Below are positions 48,176 through 60,691 of a stretch of 64,000 bases of DNA, piece by piece. This stretch comes from Haliotis asinina. Lineage: Eukaryota > Mollusca > Gastropoda > Lepetellida > Haliotidae. The stretch spans positions 35,143,054 through 35,207,053 of the forward strand of contig NC_090282.1 of the NCBI RefSeq assembly GCF_037392515.1. Direction: 5' to 3'. Under the pieces are notes generated by a model. It had not been told where the DNA came from, ran no database searches, and saw only the letters and a program-made list of their open reading frames with translations. Every line of letters begins with the position of its first letter. The first letter of the stretch is position 1. A program made the translations under genes and the position numbers.

Positions 48176-48350
48176 TCTTTGAGTGAGTTTAGTTTTACGC
48201 TGCTTTTAGCAATATTCCAGCAATATCACGGCGGTGTAAGTGTATCTACTCATTAATATGCCATCTTGACCTCTTCACACAAGATGGTGTACCCCAGCTT
48301 GATATTGCTGGAATATTGCCAAAAGACCATACTCAAACTCTCACCTTTCA
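48176..48350. repeat. two SINE-tail fragments in opposite orientation
   Basis: 48180-48240 is antisense (gagtgagtttagttttacgc, agcaatattccagcaatatc). 48290-48345 is sense (cttgatattgctggaatatt, gccaaaagaccatactcaaa). They lie just before the full SINE at 48371. Confidence 0.75.
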
Positions 48351-48370
48351 CACAAGTAGCTGATGTAATG

Positions 48371-48533
48371 AGGTGCGATGGGGTAGCAGAGTGTTCGCTC
48401 ATCATGCCGAAGACCCGGGTTTGATTCCCCACATGGGTACAACAAGTGAAGCCCATTTTCTGATGTCCCCTGCCGTGATGTTGCTGGAATATTGCTAAAA
48501 GCGGCATAAAACTAAACTCACTCACTTACTCAC
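48371..48533 (+). mobile_element. tRNA-derived SINE (gastropod family)
   Basis: Well-preserved copy: gcgatggggtagcagagtgt, catcatgccgaagacccggg, tttgattccccacatgggta, ctgccgtgatgttgctggaa, then aaactaaactcactcactta. Confidence 0.9.
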
Positions 48534-50214
48534 TGATGTCATGATATAATCAATAAAATCCCATTTATATCATCAGGTTGTGTGACATTCATATAGCAGT
48601 GTAAGCCTGTTGTGACTGATGGGAGAACCCAATTTGAAAAGGCAAGCAGTATGGATACCTTTGTGTTCAGACCTGTACTGCCTTACATTTCTTTTTTCTC
48701 TCTGCTGAAATTTTAAGTAGAAGGTGGTGTTACATTTTCTGTCACTTCTTTGAGACTCATTTAGAAGTTGGGGAAGTAAGGAAGGATAGCAGCAATATAC
48801 TGATGAACAACTTCTGTAGGGAGAGGGAGAGTGATGACCCTGACAGCAGTGAGTCCATGTCGTATTCAGAATCACAGTGCAATGACTCTTGATACCATCC
48901 CCTACTGATGAAATTTACTGATGAAATTGTGCCTCCAGCTTACCTGGCTGTGACTGTCACTTCACCTTGACACAAATTTTCAAATATCTAAAAAGAACAA
49001 TGATGGTTTGTTAAAGAAACTTTTCATTTTGTTGACAAAAATTATTACAAACATCTGCAGAGTGGATGTCTTTCTCTTATTTACTTTGATGTTGTTTGAG
49101 TCATTTACATCATGTCGTGATGAAAACTCAGTCTAACTATACAATAAAGCTATACAGCTTTTACATTTTATACTCTTTTGATATTTCTCGATTAAATCAT
49201 CTCAGTTAATTATCGTGTGTTCCCAATTACCAAGTGAGATGTTCACCGACATTGGTGTCAGGCAGCCAGTAAAGAACATGCTAATTGCCACTCACATGTG
49301 TTTGTTTGTTTGTTTATGGTCAGATTTATCTGACCGACTGTGTTGATAATCAGATTAATGAGTGTTTTCACAATGAATGTTCAATAATCAGAAGCTAGAT
49401 TGGTGTATCCAAGTCGGAATGCGAGAATGTCATATTAACGAGAGTCATTATGAATGTTCTAAATGATTCCTAATGACTGTATCATTATATTTTATGATAT
49501 TAGCAATTCATTGGGGAGATTTTGGCTCAAGCAGAATGTACAGAAAAATGGAGATCTCACTGTAGTAAAGAAGTTCTTCATTCTGTCGGTGTGGCATACT
49601 GTGCAAACAAACCTGTGTATCCACATCATTATGATATTATTGAATAATTTGTACCAAAACCAAACAACAGCTGTTATTGCTGCTATTAGTTCAATAATAA
49701 GAACAACATATGCACTGTTATAGGTGATGTACTTGACAGGTGGACATGTTGCTGCTAATGGTCCTTGTACATTCCTGCTCATCAATATATGCTTATCTCG
49801 ACTGTGTACATGTTGACTGTAGTGTTCAAGCCTTGAGGTAGCCTAGTGGGGAGAGTTAATGGCTTACTGCATACATGGGTTTCATCAAAGTGGTGATCAT
49901 TACTGCTGGATGCTGGATCTTGATCATGTATCATGTGCTTGTTCGTGTGTCTGTTTTTTTTTTCTCAAACACAGGCATAGGACAGATTTCCGAAACTTGT
50001 ACTGGTGCCAAGTAAACATTTGAAATGTTTTTATTGATTCTTCACCACAGTTGTATGTAGTTACGTTGAAAAACGCAGCTTATATTTCTGATTGTGGCTT
50101 TCTGTTACTCCGCTGTAATATGTGTTCTGGTATCAGTTATCAGTGTTTAAGTCATGCCCTGTGAGCCTTCTGTTAGAAGACATATCCATCTGATACAAGA
50201 CTTCTTCTATTGTC

Positions 50215-50440
50215 TAGTATACTGACGCAATCAGCAGTATTCCAGCCATATGGCTGCGGTCTTTGAATAATTAATTCGGAACCATACAATCCAGTGATCA
50301 ACACCACGAGCATCGATCTGTGCAATTTGGAACCAATAACATATGATACCGTTAGTTGCCTCTTATCACAAGTCTGGTCGCCTTTTATAGCAGCAATGGG
50401 TTGCTGAAGGCCTATTCTACCACGGACCATCACAGGTCAC
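50215..50440 (-). mobile_element. dispersed gastropod repeat, second family, antisense
   Basis: Plus strand reads agcagtattccagccatatg, caatccagtgatcaacacca, gagcatcgatctgtgcaatt, gcaatgggttgctgaaggcc, tattctaccacggaccatca. Confidence 0.82.
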
Positions 50441-52900
50441 ATCCAGCTGAAACTGTGGCATGTCTACCTCAGAGGAATAGAATTCTAAGACAGTTTAGAC
50501 TTGTACACTTTGCTGCTTCCTTGTTTCTATGAAGTGTGATAATCATTAGACTCGGTCTTGCCTCCTCTCCCATGTGAGAAAGGTCATGACCAACTGTTAA
50601 AGCTGGGACATGTATGTTGTGCTGATGAATCTAGAATTGAGATACCCGGACGACCTGTGTAGACCTTTGATGGCTCAAACTGTCTGATATATGTAGCATG
50701 TCATACTAGTGCATTTGGAACTTATGTATTGAACCAGAAAATGTCATGGTATGATCGAAACAATGGGTTCAAAGGGATGGAAAACATTTGAAAAAGTCGA
50801 TGCAGCAGCTGTGTAATACGGAAATTGAAGTGCGATACATGATTCACCAAGTTTTCTGCTTTGCATGGTTCTGTAACTGCTATTGCAAGAGTAAACAGGT
50901 AGGGTGTACAATACACTGTAAAACTAACATTATCTTCTGATGATATTTCATTGACTGTATCCAGAGCAATTAGAATTTTCAGATCATTTTGGTTGTTTCC
51001 TTTGTACTTAGTCTAAGAGACATTTCAGGTTAATATCAACCACTGTAGTGGTACTTGTTCTCTCACAGACTGATGATGTTCTGTGTGGTTTGTTTGAAGT
51101 TCCCATTAATGACTTGTTTCTTTGCGTCAAAAGTGGAATATTGTGACAGCAAGTTAACAAGAACTGGCACATCCACTACAAGAAACAATAAGCACTTTGG
51201 TATTACATGTTTGGAAATATCCTGGATGGTTTGTCATAACTAAGCTGGATTATAGTAATCAATCTAACTAAAGCCAAATGTATGCAGTAGTTGGTATTTA
51301 ATAGTACCTAAAACCCATATCAAGATGCCTAGTGGCATTAAGGGCATTTTATGCGCAAAGCACAGACAATTTTTTTCTAGGTTATCCAAAGCTATTATCG
51401 AGTTGCTAGATGGTAAACATTCATTTGACCATCTTATTCCATCGAGTGTCCATTTGGTAGGGTGAACAGAGCCAGTTAAGAACAATCTCACTGAAGTGAG
51501 AGCACATATATCATCACATGTGCATCATTGTGGGGCAGGACTGAAGTCCAAGAAACTCTCATGAGTCAAGCTGCCAAACACTGTTGCAAAGAATCTCCAT
51601 GACTGACAGTGGTTAGCTTCACCCGATTTGTGACTTGGGATTTATGCACAAGATCACACGCCACAAAATTATTGGGATTTCCTTAAAATGTAAAATGTAT
51701 TTTTCTTTGTCCACTCTATACATTTAATGGAAAGTGGTTGCGCAATATTTTCTGCATGATGTAAATCCTGATGATTGTAATTGTATTGCCAATAGTACCA
51801 GCTGACTAGTATCTGTACGTGGGGTCATTCAGCATGCTACTCAGCCTCAACATGTCTGTATCGAGATATCTAGATTCATGGACATGCAAGGAATATTGAT
51901 ACCTAGCATGGAGGGAGGTAACTGTGATAAATAGTCTCATTCATCAGTGGGGATGTGGTCTGAATAATACAGAAATATATCCTCTACGAATCTGTTACAC
52001 GAGTTACTGTCGTCGGTATATTTTTATGCTGTCCTTTAGAAGATAAGGAGAATGATTTTTGAGTATACTATTGATGCTGCTACACAGATGTGGAACAACC
52101 TAACTGTCGATGCATCAATAAATACATGTAGTTCAATAGTTACATGCCTCCCTCGATCTGCAACTCTGTCTGCAAAATTTTACATACACGACAATTCTTA
52201 TTGATATCAGCTTCTTGTATTTATTATAGTTGAAAAGTTGTTATCCATAAGATTTGTCCTGCATTAATACATCAACTTCTAAATGCCTTTTAAGAAACAC
52301 AAGATGTTACATGACACGTCATTTTGTACAAGACTCACAAACTATTGTCATGGGAGTCAATCTTAACGCAAGTCTTATAGGCAACTTTCAGAATTTATTT
52401 TGATAAAATCAAAACTACTGATAGTTTTCAATGATAGTTTGACTTTTACAGACTGTCAGATTGTTCCAGAGAACTTAGGGTGTCTGCCAGGGAAAGAAAA
52501 TTTTGAAAAATACCCATTGTCACTAAAATCACATTGAGTAAGGGAATCATTACCGTTTTTCAAATGAGAGTCGCCAACTGACCACAGTGGATTAAAATTG
52601 TTTTAGTGACTTTGATATATGATGACTTCTATATTCTCAATGAATCTTTTTATGTTCATCTTGTTCATTTTAATCTTGCAGTCTCGGCTTTTATTGTAGA
52701 TTGTATTATCTTTATTTTGATGTGTAGAAGAAAATGATACATGCAAATGGGTCATTGCATGGAAAAAGGCAATTTAAGCTTTTGGTCTGAAGAAAATTTT
52801 ATTTGTATGTTATTTATTTATTTCTTCATGTATACTGCTTTGGTTTGTATCATTGGTGTGTTGCATCAGCAGGCAAAAATACAGATTTTGGATAATCTAG

Positions 52901-55728
52901 TCATACTGTTCACTTAAAAACATGTATGAAATGGAAAGAGTTGTTAGGCGTCACATATGTGATTATTTTATTATAAGTATAATCTTGTAATAAATTGGGA
53001 TGTTCTAAATTGTGTTTTTCAAAGTTTTTAGCATCAATGTAAACATAGTAACTGAGTAGCTCCCATCTCAAACAGTTATCAGAAAAAGACTGAATTCCTG
53101 TGACTGGATTTTCTTCATAGACTTTCAAGACCTCCCTTGAATGTTTTTAAGTAAACAATTTCTTTGTAACTATTTTTGCATATTCCATACACAATGACAT
53201 TTATGTCAAAGTTGAAAAGAGACTGGAAAGTATTTGTGTGTTTTCAACAACTACAGAGCGGGATATCAAGAGAGGTTGACTGGTCATAGTTTTGTTTAAG
53301 TTAAAACTTCATCGTAAACTACCACCTTCACTTTCATTACTTGTTAAGTTTGATTTGATAATTTGATGTAGGGTCACCCTAGTGACAATGTTTGTTTAGA
53401 TAATTATTAATCATACTGTTCACTTAAAAACATGTATGAAATGGAAAGAGTTGTTAGGCGTCACATATGTGATTATTTTATTATAAGTATAATCTTGTAA
53501 TAAATTGGGATGTTCTAAATTGTGTTTTTCAAAGTTTTTAGCATCAATGTAAACATAGTAACTGAGTAGCTCCCATCTCAAACAGTTATCAGAAAAAGAC
53601 TGAATTCCTGTGACCCTCCCATAAATTAATATGCTTCATGAAATAATTGGTTGTGTGTTGTATAATCATAAATAATATGTAAAAGGTGTTTGAGTGCCTA
53701 CATGAGACAGCTATCCATTATTTACGTAAGTGTGAATTAGCATTGCCCCCATTCACACAATCACTTAGCCATTTTAACTCTTATTTTCTTAAGTGTTCCT
53801 GGACTGTAGCTGAAATCAGAGGACATCCTCAGAGTAATCCTGGCTGTTTGAATTGAACTTTGCAGTAGTTACATTTGGTGGTGCGACATACAGTTACATC
53901 TTGAAAATGATTAGCACAAATATCAATGATCGTGCCAGTGGGGTTGGGGGTGTTAACATTTTGCCCTTGTCAGCAAGATATCTCAAGAACCGTTCTCTGG
54001 ATTTTCTTCATATTCAGCACCAAGCTTTATCTAGTGAAGCCATTGAATTTTCAAGGTCGTGGAGACACTAAGAAGATTTCAGCATGTTAAATTGCATATT
54101 TTGATAGTCAGCAGGATATCACACACAAAAAGTTTCTGGATTTTCTTGAAATTTGACATCATACTTCGTTGATTTTGGTGACCTTCACTGGAACCTTTTG
54201 AAGATATCAACATATTACACTGCCTGTTGTCATTTTCAGGAAGATATCTCAAGAATGGTTCACTGGATTTTCTTCATAGACTTTCAAGACCTCCCTTGAA
54301 TGTTTTTAAATAGACAATTTCTTTGTAACTATTTTTGCATATTCCATACACAATGACATTTATGTCAAAGTTGAAAAGAGACTGGAAAGTATTTGTGTGT
54401 TTTCAACAACTACAGAGCGGGATATCAAGAGAGGTTGACTGGTCATAGTTTTGTTTAAGTTAAAACTTCATCGTAAACTACCACCTTCACTTTCATTACT
54501 TGTTAAGTTTGATTTGATAATTTGATGTAGGGTCACCCTAGTGACAATGTTTGTTTAGATAATTATTAATCATACTGTTCACTTAAAAACATGTATGAAA
54601 TGGAAAGAGTTGTTAGGCGTCACATATGTGATTATTTTATTATAAGTATAATCTTGTAATAAATTGGGATGTTCTAAATTGTGTTTTTCAAAGTTTTTAG
54701 CATCAATGTAAACATAGTAACTGAGTAGCTCCCATCTCAAACAGTTATCAGAAAAAGACTGAATTCCTGTGACCCTCCCATGAATTAATATGCTTCATGA
54801 AATAATTGGTTGTGTGTTGTATAATCATAAATAATATGTAAAAGGTGTTTGAGTGCCTACATGAGACAGCTATCCATTATTTACGTAAGTGTGAATTAGC
54901 ATTGCCCCCATTCACACAATCACTTAGCCATTTTAACTCTTATTTTCTTAAGTGTTCCTGGACTGTAGCTGAAATCAGAGGACATCCTCAGAGTAATCCT
55001 GGCTGTTTGAATTGAACTTTGCAGTAGTTACATTTGGTGGTGCGACATACAGTTACATCTTGAAAATGATTAGCACAAATATCAATGATCGTGCCAGTGG
55101 GGTTGGGGGTGTTAACATTTTGCCCTTGTCAGCAAGATATCTCAAGAACCGTTCTCTGGATTTTCTTCATATTCAGCACCAAGCTTTATCTAGTGAAGCC
55201 ATTGAATTTTCAAGGTCGTGGAGACACTAAGAAAATTTCAGCATGTTAAATTGCATATTTTGATAGTCAGCAGGATATCACACACAAAAAGTTACTGGAT
55301 TTTCTTGAAATTTGACATCATACTTCGTTGATTTTGGTGACCTTCACTGGAACCTTTTGAAGATATCAACATATTACACTGCCTGTTGTCATTTTCAGGA
55401 AGATATCTCAAGAATGGTTCACTGGATTTTCTTCATAGACTTTCAAGACCTCCCTTGAATGTTTTTAAATAGACAATTTCTTTGTAACTATTTTTGCATA
55501 TTCCATACACAATGACATTTATGTCAAAGTTGAAAAGAGACTGGAAAGTATTTGTGTGTTTTCAACAACTACAGAGCGGGATATCAAGAGAGGTTGACTG
55601 GTCATAGTTTTGTTTAAGTTAAAACTTCATCGTAAACTACCACCTTCACTTTCATTACTTGTTAAGTTTGATTTGATAATTTGATGTAGGGTCACCCTAG
55701 TGACAATGTTTGTTTAGATAATTATTAA
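52901..55728 (+). repeat. tandem duplication: one shortened and two full 1,159-bp units
   Basis: Unit 2 is 53411-54569 and unit 3 is 54570-55728, with only a few differences seen (ataaattaa/atgaattaa, gaagattt/gaaaattt, gtttctgg/gttactgg). Unit 1 (52901-53410, 510 bp) lacks about 649 internal bases: ctgtgac is joined to tggattttcttcat at 53102/53103, with ac shared by both break points. Each full unit carries three internal degenerate repeats around gatatctcaagaa and ctggattttcttcat. A 72-codon frame present identically in units 2 and 3 is not convincingly coding. Confidence 0.93.
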
Positions 55729-55932
55729 CTACTTCTATAAATTACAATACAACACAAAACAATAAAATCCTTGCAAAACTCTTGCTTTTTAATTTACAGA
55801 AAGAAATATTAATTTTTCATGACTGCCAAATATTGAAAATAACTCCCAAAACTCCCATTTTTAAATGTCTGTGTAAACACCTGCTCTCCCCCTCCCCTTC
55901 TACCTTCCATCTGTGTATTCACTCAATGTGCT

Positions 55933-56108
55933 GCGGGGCGGTGGGGTAGCCTAGTGGTTATAGCGTTCGCTCGTCACGCCGAAGACCCGGGTTCGATTCC
56001 CCACATGGGTACAATGTGTTATGCCCATTTTCTGGTGTCCCCGGCCGTGATATTGCTGGAATATTGCTAAAAGCGGCGTAAAACTAAACTCACTCACTCA
56101 CTCACTCA
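55933..56108 (+). mobile_element. tRNA-derived SINE, best-preserved copy
   Basis: Reference copy: head gcggtggggtagcctagtgg (A box), gttcgctcgtcacgccgaag, acccgggttcgattccccac (B box), gggtacaatgtgttatgccc, cggccgtgatattgctggaa, aagcggcgtaaaactaaact, tail cactcactcactcact. A and B boxes are intact, so a Pol III promoter is possible. The spacing is tRNA-like, but there is no acceptor stem. Confidence 0.92.
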
Positions 56109-57177
56109 ATGTGCTGCTGTCATGGGGTGTCTTTTTTTGAATTTGTGTGTCTATTTCTGCTTCAAGTTTGTTCATATTTCTATATAGCTCTATATAGCTC
56201 TCAGCTTGGTTTCACAGTGAGCCTGTGTATAAAGGCAGTATTTCAGTTGTTGAGTATTTCATGCAGGGAAGTCAAGGGCATATGACAGTCTCAAGTCGAT
56301 CAGCAGATGCTCTTTTTATTATTGCTAAAATCCACAGACAAGAAAACCTCAAAGACTGTCAATTTTATGGCAGAGACTTCTCCAAAACATCTGTGTATCT
56401 GAATATGGTCGAGTATTGATAAAGATACCAGTCTTAAGACAGTAGCATCAGCCTCTGCAGTGATGTGATCAGTGATGTATGTCATCAAACAGTGGACTAT
56501 AACTTTCAGGAAGTCTTGAATCTGATCTGAAGGTTCTACAATAAATATATGAAGAGTAATTGACTGAATCTCATCTGTTTTGCTGATCCAAATAACTTCA
56601 GTAAGTTTGTGCTACAACATAATCAGTATTCCAAGTTTAGCTTTATTAAATAAAGTTTCTGTAAAGATGTTTTGGGTATAATGAAGAACTTCTGAAACTT
56701 TCACAAACACATATCATCCCAATTCTGCTCACGTTACCATGACAACAGCAGCATGACGGGTGCAAGGTGCCCTGGTATCTAAGTCGCCCTGTGCAGAGTT
56801 GTGTCCCTTGGCTGTGCCAGTAACCTGTCATTGTGGTCTCGAATGCTGGTTCTCCACAATTATGTTGCTGATTTGTCAACACCATACCCATGTGAAAGCG
56901 GTAAATGTCTTACCTGTACATCACAATGCACTTTGCTTCCATATCAACTCCAACTGAGATAAATTTGTATTTATGGTCATTCAAAGTCAGTCAAGTTAAA
57001 AGATCCACTAGCTTGTCTATACATTTCATTACAGCTATAGCAAACTCAAGTCACCTTGGCTTCTTGTAACAGAAGTTTTTGATTAAAATATGCAAGAAGT
57101 GCTCAGAAAAGTAAAATCAGTTTGCTATATCCATCAGTTCATTATGCTTGTTAGAAGCATTTCCCTTATATATGTAG

Positions 57178-57455
57178 TTGAGGAGATCCCTGAACATCCG
57201 GGGTAAAATAGGTGTTCAGCAACCCATGCTTGCCATGGAAGGTGACTATGCTTATTGTAAGAGGTGACTAACAGGATCGGGTGGTCAGGCTCGCTGACTT
57301 GGTTGACATGTCATCGGTTCCCAGTTGCACAGATCGATGCTAATGTTGTTGATGACTGGACTGTCTGGTCCAGACTTTATTATTTACAGAGCGCTAGCTG
57401 ACATAAAGCTGGAATATTGCTGAGTGCAGCGTAAAGTGGAACTCACTCACTCATA
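57178..57455 (+). mobile_element. dispersed gastropod repeat, second family
   Basis: Long copy: ggggtaaaataggtgttcag, caacccatgcttgccatgga, gatcgggtggtcaggctcgc, cagttgcacagatcgatgct, actggactgtctggtccaga, aagctggaatattgctgagt, then actcactcactcat. Confidence 0.85.
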
Positions 57456-58210
57456 CATGAGAAAATAATTTGGCACCTCTTTTTGTTACAAGGCTGTTAT
57501 ATATCTTTTCAGCTCTGCTACTTTCAATGAACACTCTACAGACTTATTTTTGTGAATATTTGGTCTACGTAGAAATTTCAAGAATACTATTAGACTGATC
57601 TAGAGCTTGATCAGTGGGTTTTTACAGGTGAAGTCCCTTTAGTACTGTACACTTGAAGTGAAGCCTTTCTCACTTAACAGATTCAGAAACCAGCATGGCA
57701 GATTTTGATTAATTCAGACTGGACATGGAGTAAAATGTCCACTCCTTGCAATAATGTGATACTCCTTTCAGTAAAGGTTATAGCAGATTTGTTGCCACTG
57801 ATATGTTCTGAAATCGTTAAGATATTCCCTACGAGAAGATGGTGGTGTCTGAAACAGACAGTAATGAGGTGGGCTGTTATTGATGAGTTATAGTTGGCCA
57901 AGGTGACATTTCTGCAGAAAGTAATTCCCTGAAAATCATTTATCATGTACTCTCTGTGACTCCCTGTGTCAGAGATGTTGAAGGTCAGATGGATCTGGAT
58001 TCAGCAGAAGGCTACAGAATACCTTCACACTCTTCCTCCGTGGCGTGTAGCCGTGACTGACCTTCAGACTCTGCTCCATTATCACCACTGCCATATCTAT
58101 AATGTAATATGCCCTACATTGATTGAGGTGTATCTTTTGATTGATTTTATAAATGATCAATATCTTCAAGGTTCTTTCTTCGGCGACTGACTTTTTTCAT
58201 GCAAACTTAT

Positions 58211-58495
58211 TACAGTGATGGTGTAGCCTTGTGGTTTAGGTGTTTGCTTGGCACACTGAAGACTCAGGTTTGATTCTTGACATGAGTACAATCTGTGAAG
58301 CCAAATTCTGGTGTCCTTTGGCATGATATTGCTGGAATATTGCTGGTTCGGTTTTCAACATGCTGTGAGCTGTGGGTCAGCCTAGTGCTGTAGTGTTGGC
58401 TATTTGTACTAAAGACCCAGGTTCGATTCCCCACATGGGTACAGTGTGTGAAGCCAAATTCTGGTGTCCTCCAGCGTGATATTGCTGGAATATTG
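58211..58495 (+). mobile_element. two SINE copies in tandem
   Basis: Copy 1 about 58211-58345 (atggtgtagccttgtggttt, tttgattcttgacatgagta, gatattgctggaatattgct). Copy 2 about 58369-58495 (gtgggtcagcctagtgctgt, ggttcgattccccacatggg, gtgatattgctggaatattg). Both end after the body, without an (actc)n tail. A scrap of a third (tttgattcctcacatgtgta) follows at 58521. Confidence 0.85.
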
Positions 58496-59176
58496 CTGCC
58501 TCAGTTCTCAACATGGATGGTTTGATTCCTCACATGTGTAAAATTCTGGTGTCATTGTGAGGCAGGGGTATTACTTTATCTGTACTCTCTGTCAGCACAG
58601 GTGCAAAGAGACATATCTCTTTCTGTTCTCTGCCATATTTCGCTAATGTTGCTAATGGTACTAAAGAACCAATCACACATTCACTGTTACATTTTGTTGA
58701 ATTTACAGTACTATTTGGAAAAGGATCAACTGTCTGATGACTACATTTCTGAGTATGTCTGTATGATGTAGAGAAAAGTGATATACCATTTGAAAGTTTG
58801 AAGGATATTATTGATTGTTCTTCTATGAAATATACTGGAGTGTAATGCTGACAATGTCAGGAAACAATTCTCTGCTCATTCATGATTTATTACCAGCTGA
58901 TTTATTGCTGTCAGTGGTCTTTTTTTGAAATACATCTGAAAAAAAGAAGAATGATTCATGAAATATTGTTTGAGGAGCACTTTCTGTATTTTGAAGCCTA
59001 ATCAGGTGGTTACCCAAACTGTTAATGTTCAAGTTTTAATTGATGTTTAAGAAATTCTGTTGCAATAGAAATACCAACTCTGAGATTCTTCTGGTGTATG
59101 TTTCCAATTCTTCATAGATATTGCTGAGGTGTGAAGATGATGTTCACATGCAGATACCGATGTGTGTGTCTATATA

Positions 59177-59177
59177 A

Positions 59178-59244
<67 letters not shown>

Positions 59245-59269
59245 ATATATATATATATATATATATATA
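59177..59269 (+). repeat. (AAAT)n and (AT)n microsatellite
   Basis: About 17 aaat units (59177-59246), then about 11 at units. The minus-strand open frame of repeating LFIY residues is an artefact of this tract. Confidence 0.95.
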
Positions 59270-59429
59270 CTGAGGGGAAAAAATAAGTTATCACATGAAA
59301 GGACAGGAAGTGTTCTTTTATTCTTTTCCCAAGTTTTCTTCAAAGCTTTGTATCACATAGCTTTTGAAGAAACTTGGACAGAAAAACAAGAAAACACTTT
59401 ATGTAATCCCTTATTTTTTGTCCCTCAAG
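59270..59429. mobile_element. short foldback element (about 160 bp), MITE-like
   Basis: Left end ctgaggggaaaaaataag pairs with the right end, whose reverse complement is cttgagggacaaaaaataag. Pairing continues through aagtgtt and ccaagttttcttcaaagct / agcttttgaagaaacttgg to a small loop (ttgtatcacat). It abuts the (AT)n tract on the left. It could be a Tc1/mariner-type MITE inserted at TA, but the right junction does not show a clean TA. Confidence 0.72.
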
Positions 59430-59574
59430 ATATGAAGCATCCACAACTGCATAAAATCAGTGGGTTTTTTTTTGCAACCAGAACTGCCTGTTCATGTGAA
59501 ATACAGAAGCAGACAATCTGTTAATGTTGCCTCACTTTTATGAAGCATTTGTAATATTGATACTGATTATCTGA

Positions 59575-59750
59575 TTAGGCAGTGGACAAGTCTGTGAAGA
59601 TCCAGATTAGAATTGGATTTCAGCAACCCATACTTGTCCCATTTGTATAGATCATTGCTCAAGCTGATGATCACTGGATTGCCCGATCCAGATGTAATTA
59701 TTTACAGACTGCTTCCACACAGCTGGAATTGCTGAACGTGGTATTAAGTA
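59575..59750 (+). mobile_element. dispersed gastropod repeat, second family, degenerate
   Basis: gatttcagcaacccatactt, gctgatgatcactggattgc, gtaattatttacagactgct and acagctggaattgctgaacg follow the family order with many changes. Confidence 0.65.
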
Positions 59751-60086
59751 AGAAACACGCAAATATATTGAAAGTAGACTGATCATTGAGCACATTTTAT
59801 GTCTAGTGAACCCCTCCTTTAAGACAAAATGTGTTTGTACTTTGTTCATGTAAGTCTGAAGTTTTCAATGCAGTAATACACATCAATGATTTGTGTGTTG
59901 CAATCTACTGAATTGCATGACACATCAGTTCAAATTTCTCTGTGATATCTGTGTGACCATCACCCACTCAAGGTCTCCTTGATATGGTTACTGTCCTTGA
60001 TTCTTGTCAAATATTCATAGTTTCTATTTACATATGATTTTTAGAATGAAAACAATGTTTTCCAACTCTCATGGTGAAAAATAAAC

Positions 60087-60691
60087 CAGTCTAAGTAAAC
60101 TTAGTCTCAGTGTATTTTGTTACACTCCACCACTGAGTCTAACAAAACCTAGTAGGAGGTCATGTCAGGTAACCTTTGAGCGACCAATGAACGTCCAATC
60201 AAACGCAAGACGGTTAAATAGATTTAACCAATCAGACAACAGCTACTATTTAGGGATCGGAGGGACTTTAAAAATATTCAGGTCACTGACACAGATCTCT
60301 CCACAAACAAAAATCTGCATATAACACAGTCATTTGACCAGCAGTATATACGCTTTGGGGTTTCTGTTGACATGGTTACCGTTAGCTAATATTTCCGAAA
60401 GATGACAGCCTTGAATATTGCCAAAAATACTACTTTCAGCGACTGTTTACTCACCCTTGTCATGGTTGTATGTATGCCATGTGCATCACCCGGAAGCAAG
60501 CGTACGCTAAATAGCATTTGGAATCGTTCGGGTATGAACCTTTTCGAGATGAAAAGGTCAGAAGGTATGTGGGTAAGCTGTATTCTGATTGGTCAATCTC
60601 AAAGGTTACCTGACGCGATCTCCCATAAGGTTTTGTTAGACTCTGTAGTGGAGTGTAACGAAAAGTACTGAGGATAAGTTTACTTAGACTG
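60087..60691. mobile_element. Mutator-like MITE with 10-bp target duplication
   Basis: Element of 605 bp with inverted repeats of about 110 bp: left cagtctaagtaaacttagtc, right end in reverse complement cagtctaagtaaacttatcc, then shared ttacactccac, gagtctaacaaaacct and caggtaacctttgag. The 10-bp aaaaataaac flanks both sides (60077-60086 and 60692-60701). Long inverted repeats with a 9-10-bp duplication point to the Mutator superfamily. The centre contains an 89-codon open frame (60402-60671) with no recognised domain; its last part lies in the right inverted repeat. Confidence 0.85.

Noticed and set aside
53853..55230. 72-codon frame present identically at 53853-54071 and 55012-55230
   Set aside because: Identity comes from the 1,159-bp tandem duplication, not from selection; no domain.
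55942..56004. tRNA gene at the SINE head
   Set aside because: A and B boxes are present but there is no acceptor stem pairing, and the sequence continues into the SINE body.
59112..59294. Minus-strand frame encoding repeated LFIY
   Set aside because: Translation of an (AAAT)n tract.
60402..60671. 89-codon frame as a gene
   Set aside because: Lies inside a MITE and runs into its inverted repeat; kept only as a possible captured fragment.
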